Assembly: GCA_963082875.1 (NCBI GenBank)
Contig: OY720103.1
Coordinates: 1,178,001-1,242,000 of the forward strand
DNA from: Corella eumyota
Taxonomy: Eukaryota > Chordata > Ascidiacea > Phlebobranchia > Corellidae
DNA length: 64,000 bases
Direction of reading: 5' to 3'
In this document: piece by piece, positions 25,701 through 37,500 of the stretch
How the letters are laid out: each line of letters begins with the position of its first letter
How positions within the stretch are numbered: the stretch's first letter is position 1
Translations under genes and position numbers: made by a program
Notes under the pieces: generated by a model
Told to the model about the DNA's origin: nothing
Database searches by the model: none
Seen by the model: only the letters and a program-made list of their open reading frames with translations

Positions 25701-28700
25701 TTCCAAAAACGCCACAAACTGCGGGTTGGAACAATGGTTCTGTCCGGCCCAGTATTCGCAATATCTAACAATAATAAAGGGGTTGAAAAAAATGTTTTAA
25801 AACAGTGTTGCATTTGTTTAAATAATTTGACACTACACCAAATATAATTACAGTTTTTATAGCTTTTTTATAATAAGTAAACAACTGGATTTAAAAGTGC
25901 GCGAGATGCTTTGTTCTTACTCGTTGTCATCTTTGCATTCTCCTCCATTCCCTCCATTTCCTCCATTTCCACCGCTTGTTGTAGTAGTGGTTGTGGCTCT
26001 TGTTGTAGTTGTCGTGGTAGGGACCGTGGTGGTTGTTGTTGCTTCTGTAAACATTTATTGTGATTTAATTATAACAATGTAGTTCAACCTTACATGCTTC
26101 ATTTTAACAGTAATATAGTCGCAACATCTTTTACCTTATTGTTAAAAATACAAGTTTTTGTTTTAAAGGCTATAATTTAGGTATAAATATTGTTCTATAA
26201 TTTTTCACTGCATGCAGTTCTATCAGCAACCTAATAATATTTTTAGTGGATTAGGTTGGATAGTTGTTTTAAAAATTTTTCGCTTTCACTTACGACTTCC
26301 TGAGCAATAATGGGCATTTAGTTGAGCAATATCGTTTTCTGAGAGTCCATTTCTTTGCGCTTCAATGGGGACTCCATTTCTTTTAAAAGTTAAAAATAAG
26401 TTTTAATAAAAAATTGTCTTTTTATTCCATAAAAACCATCTATATTACATCCGTTTATTCCTAAACTAGTCCACACCCATTCTTACGGGCGAAATTTCAA
26501 TTTTTGTAATTTGGTTGCAACTTCAAACTAAAATTTGCCTGCGATAAATTAAGCGCGCACCACAAACGGCAGTTTTATAAATTTTTAAGGCATATAAGTT
26601 GGACTTATTTTATGTACATATATAATACATATATGATATATACATAAAGCCCTTTTTGTATAAATTTTTGTTAACATTGCGCTTACTTGTCTGTTATTGT
26701 TGGCTTGTTCCCATAATCGATGCTGAAAGCGAAACCTCCGTAATGCATAACAGAGCCTGTGTCGTACGGAACACCGAACAAAAGATCCCCAGTTTGCAAT
26801 TTAAAGTTGTTTTGTGCCCCTAAAAAAAAGAAAAAGGGCTTTAAAATGCGACCTCAAGTTTTAAATGTTTAGTTTTTTTTCCTACACAATAAAAAATCGC
26901 GTACAACGTAATGACGCCATCAAGAGTTCGGCTCAGGCTTTTTGTAGACGCAAAAATATTTATAATTACTTTTCTTAACCCAGTACAACTTAAATATATA
27001 TATTAGATAGCTGTATTTTGGCTAAGTTTTTATTTAAAATAGTTCTTACGCTGTTCAATGTTCTCCCAGATAATGTTAACATGTTGATCTCGATCGCTTC
27101 TACTTTGCTCATGCCAGAACCCAAGTGCGTGCATAAATTCGTGTTGAATCGTTCCTGGCGATAAACATCCGTTGCCCAAAGTGATCTAGTAATAATATGT
27201 TAAGTTTAAATTAAATACTCTTGAGACAAATACTATGAAGCCTCTTTCTACACCATAACACCTTTAGGACAGGCTTCCAGTAAGTTAGATACCCTGTAGG
27301 TATTAACTTTAAGTATGTAACAAAAAAATTATTGCATTCTTAAGATTTTTCCTTTGCCCTTTTTTACTTTGCACCTAAGACAGTACTTAGTAAGGTGAAT
27401 ACCCCGTGGATAGCATCTCAAGTTTTTATCAGAAATGTTCTTACCCATTTAATACAATCTAATTATATTGCTGGTCTGCACCACTTTTCTATATCTATCA
27501 AATCTTTTATTTTTGGAAGCTATATGTTTTGGTAAGTATTTTTGGAAGCTATATGTTTTGGTAAGTATTTTTGGAAGCTATATGTTCTGGTAAGTATTTT
27601 TGGAAGCTATATGTTCTGGTAATTTATCACGTGAACTCACATATTGCTCTTACATGCTTACCGTTTGTTTTGATCCAATTCTACCGATGTACGAACTACA
27701 TCCAGTCTGTCCGCCTTGGATCTCAACGTAATCTCTTTGTCCGCTGTAAGGAACCATCTCAATACAAGTTCTTTGACGATATAGATCGAGATGTTGTCTG
27801 ATGAGACTTTGTGCTCGTGAATCTGTTTAATAAATTTTATTATAAAATCAAACAAAATCAAATTGTGGTTGAGCAAATAGAAAAGTTAGCTTGGTTTTTA
27901 TTACCCTCCTATATTTGTATTTACAATTTTAATAATTATCAGGGTCTGAGTGACTTTTTTAAATGTGACACACTTACCAACTGAACCATCAAAGGTGTAA
28001 GGAACTTGAACTCTTCCATTTACGCTGGGCCATTTTAAATCACGATTACTGATAGCTCCTCTTTGTTCCTTATCGTTATCTTCACAAACAAAACCAAATT
28101 TCTCCAGTAGCATGTAGTAGTCTTCATCTAAAAGTAAAGCATTTAAAAGGGTTGGTCAAAAATTAACATCAACGAAATATTAAATTACTTTTTACATAGG
28201 GAGTTAATATTTTTTTAAATGTAAAAGGAAGTTTAAAACTTATCCAATAAATAGCATACAATAAAAAAAACAAATATACATGTATGTTTAAAACATTTTG
28301 TTGTTGTTTCAACGTATTGGATTATTAATTGCGTATAACTATATCTAGAATGAAATCATACTGTTAGAATCTATTCAATGAATGACGAATACAAAGCTTT
28401 CCTTTACAAACTAAAGCTTTCCTTTACAAACTATGTCGCATAATAACGTCACTTGGAAAAAAGTTGTTTTTATTACACTTTCTTAGTGCGTACACTTTTT
28501 CTAAATCTTATATTGATTGACTTTACTTTGCCATACAATTCAAAGCAAATTGAAGACTCATTTCTTAAGCGTAACCGAACAAATATGTTACCGAGTCTAT
28601 AAAACTTTTAAATTAAACAGCGTATGGTCAACTACCTGAGTCAATAATAATGTCCCCAAACATTCCAGATTTGATACAAGTTGTACAGTCCGGGCACCCG

Positions 28701-29434
28701 TCGTCCTTGACAACATGACCGAATAAAGGACATTCTCTCATGCACTCCTGCTCTGGACAATGACTTGGGAATGTTGTTCGTTGCGTTCCTTTAAATAAAG
28801 GGTTTGTTATTAAATATGCAAGACAAAGATGGACAATATAAAAAAAAATTAATTTATGTTTTTTTACTTCATTTTGATAGTAGCGTTAGCTAATACAAAT
28901 AATTTTCTAGATATATTTTGTTATATTAATTTGGCAATATTTTATACTTTATTCAAATTAACCATTTTTCAAAACCAATATCTGTATTAAAAATATTTGT
29001 TAATTTACATAAATACGTTAAGCTAAAATTTAATAAAAACTTACGACTGCCTCCAGTTGTTTCATCTTTGTAAGGATCAACATTTTCATTTGGATCAACA
29101 ACCAATGTCGAGCCTAAATTAATAACGTAATGACATTATTAAATTATTATTTACTAGCTGCATTTTTTTAAAGGTTTATTGAATAGTATAAATGAATTAT
29201 TTTATTTTATATATATTTTTTATTTAAAAAGTTTTTATTTTAAGGCTGTATAAATAATTACATAATATTTTATTTTATTAATTTGCAAATAGATATCTAA
29301 TCTTGAATTGCCAATAATAAATTATTTTAAATGAAATATTTTTTTTCTAATAGACTTATTTTGTTGTCATTTCATTTGCTTACCATTTGCAAGTTTGCAT
29401 ATAACACAAACTAAAAGAATAAGAACCGTCTTCA
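22736..29434 (-). CDS. secreted chimera: antistasin-like, astacin metalloprotease, 3 ShK, trypsin-like serine protease
   Basis: Nineteen exons, all in phase, run from ATG at 29434 to TAA at 22736-22738, about 760 residues. In order: a signal peptide ([15 protein letters not shown]); an antistasin-like Cys module (exon about 28637-28793); an astacin propeptide with an aspartate-switch motif MFGDI; the astacin domain with probable maturation at QR/GAIS, zinc site [12 protein letters not shown] plus SRSDRD (27054-27186) and Met-turn SVMHYG (26690-26820); a Thr-rich linker (25921-26045); three ShK modules (about 25551-25763, 25313-25580, 24971-25350); then a serine protease with activation site R/IIGG, His in TAAHC, Asp in HDIAL, Ser in GDSGGP (23090-23206), and DSCQ giving trypsin-type pocket Asp189. 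Both catalytic centres look intact. The exon at 24634-24700 has no start codon or signal peptide and continues the ShK exon in frame, which argues for one gene. By family it is a secreted zymogen; the substrate is unknown. Confidence 0.9.
23221..23300. repeat. minisatellite, GTTTGGTTGAATTTTT unit
   Basis: About four units of roughly 18-27 bp built on TTTGGTTGAATTTTT lie in an intron of the two-protease gene, next to the exon carrying the catalytic serine. Confidence 0.75.
24841..24900 (-). repeat. decayed SINE tail
   Basis: GTGCTGTTATAACGTATTTAAG with a following CCGGACTTAAG is a diverged copy of GTGCTGTTATGATGCG...CCGGGCTCAAG at 51222-51272. It lies in an intron of the two-protease gene. 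Confidence 0.45.
27509..27622. repeat. 29-bp tandem repeat, four units
   Basis: Units starting TTTTGGAAGCTATATGTT at 27511, 27540, 27569 and 27598 have an exact 29-bp period and almost no divergence, so expansion is recent. It lies in an intron of the two-protease gene, between astacin exons. Confidence 0.92.
28393..28432. repeat. 20-bp perfect duplication
   Basis: AAAGCTTTCCTTTACAAACT occurs twice head-to-tail in an intron of the two-protease gene. Confidence 0.95.
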
Positions 29435-30480
29435 TTTTAATAATAAAGTCCTATTTCCCTTAAAGTTTTTTCAAGTTTTTGTCTTGTATGCACAAAATTG
29501 TTCAAACTCTTAAATGAGTAAAGGTGGCTTCGGAAGTCCTTTATGTAGAACAATGTATCTCTTCGATGATTATTCTTATTAGGAAGTGTGACGTTGCAAC
29601 TAAAAGTTATTCATTGCCCTACACTGCTTTCTAATTGTATAAATAAAATTGCAATACAGAATTAAACATACATTTAGGTCATATGTAGGTTACCAAAGTT
29701 GTTATGTTGTTTAAATTAAAACCATTTTAAACCATTTTGCAAAATTTTTTAATTTGGTTTAAAATGTTTATTGAAATTACACTATTTTTGATCACAACAA
29801 TTTATAAAAAATTTTGTATTTTAAAACATGCCTTAAAATAGATTTTTTTAAAGTTAATTTTTATTTTTCCTTGAATTAATTTTGGTTTTTTTTTCGTTTA
29901 ATTTTTTTATTATTTTTTAAAATGAATTCCCATTTAGGCAAATTAATATACGAATGTAATTAACCTATTAAATTCATATATGGATTGTTTGATTATCAAA
30001 GTAAATTAATTTTCTATTTTGTGCAATTTAGGATAAGTTTATATTTAAATTTCAAGATACACGTTTTAATTTTAACTGTTTAGTCATACTTGTAACGTAG
30101 GTTAAATGATAACCAGAAACTGTGACGTAAGAATGCTGATGATTTAATTGTTTGTGATGTCACAAAAATGCGTAATATCTAAACCCTGTTTACCTTCGCT
30201 ATTTTTGACGTTTTAAGGATATGTTGTTTAAAATTCAATTCCTAATAAGAATATATACTTTAAATAGAATAACAAAATTTAATTATTTTTCGCACTTTTT
30301 TTGTTACTTTAAATAAATTTTTAATTTTTGTTTTTAATAACTACGTCTAAGTTGTTTGTTTGATAATTTTGTTTGTGATTAATTTAACAACAACTACGTT
30401 AAAGGGATGATAAGAACATTTGTGATATCATATTACGTATTCTAGGGTGGTATATGCAAAACAAGTGATTTAAATACGTT

Positions 30481-30570
30481 AACAATGGTTTAAAAATTAT
30501 AACAATGGTTTAACAATGGTTAAACAATGGTGTGCGATGCAAATATGTTAACAATAGTTTAACAATGATG
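30481..30570. repeat. AACAATGGTT simple repeat
   Basis: Five to six copies of (A/T)AACAATGGTT or AACAATAGTT, variably spaced, within intergenic DNA. Confidence 0.6.
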
Positions 30571-31306
30571 TGTGATTGTTTTAAGTAGATAACACAATGT
30601 TTCTATTGTCTTATTTATGCCTAAATACTTATTTAATTTACTTTGAAAATATTATAAATGTTGGGAAAAACTTAAGTTGTTTGTAATGTGTTTGCAGATT
30701 TATAAAATTATATTTTATATTTAATATTAAATTTATTTATGTTTTTAAATTCATGTAATCGAATGAAGCTTTAGTATTACCCTGTTATACGACTTGAAGT
30801 AACATTCTATTATTTCTCTTGTCTATATTTAAACCAACAGCTGTCATTTACGATATCACTTCATATGATTACCTCATGCATTCAAATTAAAACGGTGTAA
30901 AACGTTGCGTTAAATTGGATATTGAAAATCGAAATTAAATAAAATAAATATTCGTTTGAATTATTACAATAATGTGTTATTGTATAGAGTTTAAATGCAC
31001 TTTTAAATGTTGCACAACCGCATCTGATAACGTTTTCTATGCATTGCGAAAAGCGATTAAGAAAATGTGACAATATCCAGACTTTGCTTGCATAATATTT
31101 TAATGAAACTAGCACAGTCACATATTAGTAGCATTTTACGGATATTAAATGTGTTTAAATGTTATAAGGTTAGACGCCTATGAATTAATAAACTTAAATA
31201 TAGGGGTTGAGGAGTTAGTACTTAAAATTCTGGCGCGTTCGTCCGATCCTAATTAACTTACATCGCTTTCTAATTGATTATTACAGCACAAATCAAGTTT
31301 ATGCGA

Positions 31307-31359
31307 TGACGTCACTCTAGTACAGCTGTTGACACGCTTAAACCGCGACAATGACGTCA
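31307..31359 (+). promoter_or_regulatory. CRE - E-box - CRE cluster upstream of myomesin
   Basis: TGACGTCA at 31307-31314, E-box CAGCTG at 31323-31328 and TGACGTCA at 31352-31359 lie 237-289 bp upstream of the myomesin ATG. CRE and MyoD-type E-box combinations are an established signature of Ciona muscle enhancers. Assigning this cluster to myomesin is inference, because TGACGTCA is common in parts of this window. Confidence 0.5.
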
Positions 31360-31595
31360 TAATATCACCTTAACCAATCGTGAAACTGAAGTTAGGGTTT
31401 AATTTTCATATTTCTTGTATTAGAATAAGGTTGCTTCAAACTAACGCTGTCAGGATAGGTATAGCATATTGCTTTATAAATAGTATATAAATCTAATAAC
31501 CATTTAGTACATTTAGTAGTCGTATCTCTAACGCAAAGTTTGTTGCATTTTTTCAGGTTAAGTCTTTTCATATAAAAACCTGACTACGTTTAACA

Positions 31596-34500
31596 ATGCC
31601 GGTGGAAAATAACAACTCCCGCCGGGAAGTCGAAAATCCGGAATATTCGTTCAGTGTCAGAAGCGACTCTTCAAGAGATTTTGCTCGACGACGAAGGTAA
31701 GATAAAAAATTATAAAAGCCACATCTACTGTCACTGTTTAATCTAATTACTGAAATCTACTTAAAACTTAACAACTATAATATTTAAGGGTATTTTTTAA
31801 AACAGTATATTCTTAACTATACGGCTTTTCTAAGGCCTTGTACACAATTACTGATTCTTGATGTAAAATTGTATAATCTGCAAATCGATCTGTTTTGCAT
31901 CAAAAATTGTTTGTTTAATCTCAATCATATTTATATAATTTGCTAAACAGTTGCTAATCATAGATTTGCAAACTAACTAATATTATGACGTCATATTTGT
32001 TAATTGTGTTTTGTTGCGGAAGGAATTATGTTCGATTGTATGGATGATAAAAGGATGGTGCACGCATTAGTGAAGCTAATCCTTTATTAATTGCCACCTT
32101 AGCATAATACTACTAGTGGAGTTTTAAAGACATTTGAAATAGGCACAATTGTTATCCCATATATATAAATTTCATTTAGATTACAAATAACTGTTAATAA
32201 ATTTAATTTGTTAGTTATATTCCTTTTTAAAGTGATATTTTCAATATTTTTTTGTTAACTTATTATTTAGTTAATATCGTCTTAAAAGCATTAATATATC
32301 TTTCTCTATCTTAATCACAAGTCATTAGACATTGTTAAATTATTGTTGTACTTGTTTAAAGGTATGGCGATGATGACGGTGACCGCGTGATGTCGCAGGT
32401 GAGCTCACCACTGCAGCTTCCCAAGCTTGGTAGGTTGCCACGACGAAGTTATTCACCATTGGAGTCCCATCAACAACATCGTCGTTACCAGGTTGGTCAC
32501 GTTATCGATTAAATTTCCACATAAACTTATTGTGGGTTTAACTAACTTACATGTACTTCTATAAGCAAAAAAGCTTCAGTTAAGTTTGTAGGATCTATAA
32601 AGTAGCACTTATATAAAATTTACCTTAATATTTTTACATTTTTTAGAAGGCCAGTCCAACTAGTGCATGGGACGAAGAAAGATCTTATTCAAGGTTAGTA
32701 ATGTTTACAGATGTTAACCTTAACAAATTAGATTGTTATGCCATGTTTATCCCAGTTACTTTATTGGGAGAAGATTTTATTCTTTTATAATAATCTGTAT
32801 TTAGAAGATCCAATTTAAGCAACCAGGCTTGCCAAGCTCTAGAATTCTCGGATCAGCTTCTCGGGCGTAGAGGTCAGTCGCCTTCCAATATGACGTCACA
32901 ATCACAAAACAAAGAATTCTCCAACAATAAAGAAATGAGGCAAGCAGCGGTATCAAGTCGTCACTACATGGAGGAAGAAAGCCCATTGGTCAAACCACTT
33001 ACACCGTTTATGACGTCACAATATAATAAATACTTGCACGAAGATAACGAGGATACAAGCTACGTCATGCCTGTTACTAAAAAGTATGTTTTAGTATTAA
33101 AAGTAAATTTAGTATTTTTACTGAGATAAAGTAAAGTAAACTCTGTTTTTAACCTTCGTTGTTCTAATATTTTTTTACTATTTCAAACTGTTAATAAAAT
33201 TTTTTATTTACAATTTTTTATTTCTAGAGAGTTTGAAGATTATCCTCTCCAGGAGGAGGACGACGCAATTAAAGAGATTAATTCTTACGTCACAAAGCGA
33301 AACGCCTTTCCAATGGAAGAAGACGAAGAGCTTCAAGAAATAAAAAACAAAAAATACAAGTTTGTGATATTTATCATGCCCACTTATTGTATATAAAATA
33401 TTCAAAGATTTTATAAATATTTGTAAAGTAAAGGAACTTTCAATTGCTTATATTTTGCTTATATTTTATAAATAAAATTTTCAAAAAACTTTGCTTAATA
33501 CTTTGTTGAAGTAATTTGTATTTTTAAGGATGCGGACTCGTGGCGGAGCATTAATGGATGACGGATACGACGGAATTGCGGAAGTAAGAAGTCGGAACAG
33601 AGAGAGATTGGACCGAGCTCCAATGTTTGAGATGAAGTTGCGATCTCACGTGATTTGGGAGAAGGTGATTTAAACAAATTAATTGAAATTTACAAATAAG
33701 TTATGACCTATATTAACCTGTGCAAAGCCAAAATATATCAAAATTAATTGTATCTACCGACTAGTAGTAGGTCATACTTGTTTGCAAGTTAACTATCTAA
33801 AGATATTTTTAATAAAGTGCTTCAAAATTAACTTTAAAAATAATTTAATGATTTTTAGATGTATGTTAAGTTTACTTGCACCATCAAAGGCTCGCCTCCC
33901 CCCCGGATCACCTGGTACCACAACCTGGTTCCCATAGAACCACAATTGGCACCGGCAGGAAAATACAAGATGGCGAGCAACTACGGTGTTCATTCTTTGG
34001 AGATTCTACAGTAAGTTGTCATTAAAAATCCTATTTATATAAATGCATACCTCCTTAGTACGAAATTTATGTTTTTTTGTCAGGCCTATTAACACTCTTT
34101 TTCTACTTTTTCAAATACTATTTATAGCGTTTTTACATTTCTTATTATCTTTTTTACAACCATTTTTAGTCTTTTTACACTTTGGGTCAAGTAACCCATA
34201 CATAACGTAGTTATTTTTATATTTAGATCCGACTTAGACGACTCAGGAACATACAGAATTTCAGCACAAAATTACAAGGGCGAAATTTCAAGTTACGCAA
34301 CGCTTCTTGTTAGAAGATACGACGATGGGAAATCTGGGTATTATGATATCAAAAGTGGGTACAATCTTCGTAAACCATCAGATTATCCTGACGTGGAGAA
34401 GCTTAACGTACCAGGTAGGTTAAGAGTTTATGTCAACTTATTATGCTACACATTTTTATCATGTATTTGCCATATATTTTTACTAAATGTTTGGTATCGA

Positions 34501-37500
34501 AAGTTAGTTATTAAGTAGTTTAGTAAAGCAAAAATAGCAAGTAAGGGAAACGATTTTGTCCAAGTTGGCAAGATGTAATTTACTTTCAAAAGAGTAGAAT
34601 TTAAGAGAAGAAAGGTAGAACAAAGCATGCTTTTTTAAATATGGTGTTATATTTAAAATCATCTATTAAGCAATACATGCATCAACATCATCAGCATTAT
34701 CACCATCACCATTTTCACTACTTCATCTAAGCTCTACATAGTTTTATAGGTAAGCTTTTGTTCAACATTTTAATTTCATAAGATTTAAAATACCATTTCT
34801 ATACTTTTATGATTTAAATCTTGGTTCAAAGATTTAAAATTTATTTAAATCTTTTTCATGTTTTTAGCCACCAAGTTAATAGCCAGCGAAGAAAGGAGAA
34901 ACTCTCTTACGCTTGGGCCAATCACAGCCACTGAAACTCCCGCCAGTCCGGAAGTGCTTACGTCACAAGTAGTGTCCGCTAAGACTTGTGACGAAACAAC
35001 AAACGGAAGTGGAAAGTTCGAAAGCGTTCTCGAGTTTAAGATTCCCGGACCACCGGTTGATAAAAAGTTTATGAAAGTTGAGGAGACGATGGTTAAATCA
35101 GCGAGGACGGAAAATGTCATCCATAAAGAAACAATTGGGTCAAATGATGTCACAACTGGGACTTGATTATTCTATTATGCCTAATCAGATACAAAACTAT
35201 TTTATATTATTGTTTGAGGAAAAGTAATACTGTTCTAATTTTAGAATGTTTTTTGAAATAAAGTTTTTATGTTTGATTTTGATCGAGGTTTAGGGCCAAT
35301 TATCATCCAAACAGAAGCTTTGTAAATTCGACTTTTATTAGGAAAAACAGCAGTATTCAGTATAGGTATTGAGCCTAGTAAGCCTGGATAGTAAGGTCTG
35401 AAGACACATTTATTTGCTTCTAGCAGTATTTAGTAAACTATAACAATTTTTTCATCAAAGTACCTTAAAAGAAAATACTTTAGTTTGATTTGCCACTTGT
35501 ATCAAGTAGACTTTAAATTTTTGTTACTCTGAATCTTAAAATTAAACTTCATCCAATCCAGGTTATCCTCATTTTCTGTGTGCTCTCCCTATCTCACGTA
35601 GAGTAAAGGAAGGTGACGCAATCGTGATGACGTGTGAGGTGGAAGGTAAACCGACCCCGGAAGTGTTTTGGACTCTAAACGGTAAGCATCAATAAAATAA
35701 ACAATTTCTTAAGGTCAATTTTTAAAAAGTTTTTAATTCCAACTAAAAATAGATTTTGGTGACATTTTTATATACTAATTAGCAACAAAATCTGTCTTAA
35801 TTTACTTTGCTAACAATAAAACAACGTATTCTAATCTATTTCTGTTGGTAATTATAGTTAATCAAAGACTGTCTGATGTTTTATGTATGTTAACTCTTTA
35901 GCAAATTATTTTATTATTTACATTTAAAATGGGCGCCGAAAAACGTCGTGCGCTTTGCATAGGGTTTATTTTAATTGCCCTTGTTACTTTAAGGTCGCAA
36001 TGTTGATACGAGAAAAAACCACGTTCAAACTGATTTAAATGGCAGGATTGCTTCTTTGACGATTCTCAAAGCTTTTACTGATGATGAAGGTGAATGATAA
36101 AGCAAAACAAATTCAAAATGATTTTTTATTTAATAATACTTTTAGTTTGATACCTTTACTGTCGCAGAACTCTTTTAAATACTTGTTATATATGGAATAC
36201 TTTAAATACTTTTTCATTTACTTTTTAGTTAAACATTTAGTATTTAATCCACTTTTTTAAATATTTCTGCTTTAAAATATTTATAAATACTTCTTTTAAT
36301 ATAAAAAACTACTAAAAAAACTTTCCTGTATACTTTTACTCAAATCCTTTTTTATTTTTTATTCTTTATTTCTAAAAACTTTTTTAATAATTACGTTTAT
36401 AACACCATAGGTGAATATGTATGCCGAGCTTACAACTCCATCGGCGCTTCGACAACCAAGTCATTTGTGGCAGTTGATGGTGTCAACTCGCCACCATCAG
36501 CACCTTCGTGTTTGGTGTACAACGCGGTGACTAAAGACAGCGTAAACCTAACATGGAAACCACCAGGCTATATTGGCCATTTTGGAGGATCGCCAATGGT
36601 TGGATATATCATTGAAATGTAAGTATCAGTATAATAAATAAAGTAATTTTTTCGGTCTACAAATTTCTTTGCAAAGGTTTTTTTAAAGGCATTAACGGCT
36701 GTTACAAGTTTTTTAACGGTTGTTTACATTAGTAGAAATCCTTATATAAAACAGTTATTACTATAACCTACTATTCAAAAATTAAAAATTGTAATTTATT
36801 TTATAAATTTTTTTTTTATTTCGTTTTTCAAAGTCACCTAACCCTTGATCTGCAATAATATTCTTACCAAAATAAATGCATATTTTAATGTTTTATAACA
36901 GTGCGGAGGCAGGGTCCAGCATGTGGAAGGTTGCAACCAAACGTTTGGTAAAACTATCCCAACATCACGTGACCAACTTGACTGAGGGCACTGTTTATTT
37001 TTTTCGTGTAAGGAGCATCACCCGCTGGGGTAGGGGACCCGCGTCGCTTCCCATTGGCCCCGTTGCAATTAGAGAACCAGGATCGCCAAGATTGGATATT
37101 GGTAAGATATTTAACAATTTATAAATTAAGTTAAGTATTTTGTAATTTATTGACCTCATTGACTTATTTATTGTTGATATTCTAGAATTAAGTGACCCTG
37201 AGAGTTTAGTTCCTCCAGAGACGGATGACATTTTTGTTGAAGAAGAAGACGATTTAGATCTTCCAGGTAGGCTTACTTTCAATATAATAATATTATAAAT
37301 TTGTGCAGAGTTTATTCAAAAATGAAATCATTCTATCCAGATATTCCGACCAATGTTGTTGGCACTTTGGCGCCAACTGGCGACTGTGTATGTGTTAGTT
37401 GGGTCGCTCCAGAAGGTGATAATATCGATGGTTTTGTTATCGAGTACAGCGAAGTCGATTCAAACGAATGGAAACCTGCCACGAACGAACCGCTTAAAAC

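Larger units (their letters stand above)
29435..31595. other. divergent intergenic region, protease and myomesin promoters
   Basis: About 2.2 kb lies between the 5' ends of the two-protease gene (-) and myomesin (+). No exon is seen. It holds an AACAATGGTT-rich simple repeat (30481-30570), E-box CAGCTG at 30839 and the CRE/E-box cluster at 31307-31359. A pyrimidine tract ending in TTTTTCAG at 31550-31557 may be a cis- or trans-splice acceptor for the myomesin 5' leader. Confidence 0.55.

Noticed and set aside
25897-26082. Plus-strand frame with Pro and Val runs
   Set aside because: Shadow of the Thr/Gly-rich linker exon of the minus-strand two-protease gene.
22736-29434. Model with two adjacent genes: an astacin-ShK gene and a separate trypsin gene
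   Set aside because: The first trypsin exon (24634-24700) has no ATG or signal peptide, continues the last ShK exon in phase, and only about 270 bp separate them. A single gene is simpler, though not proven without cDNA.
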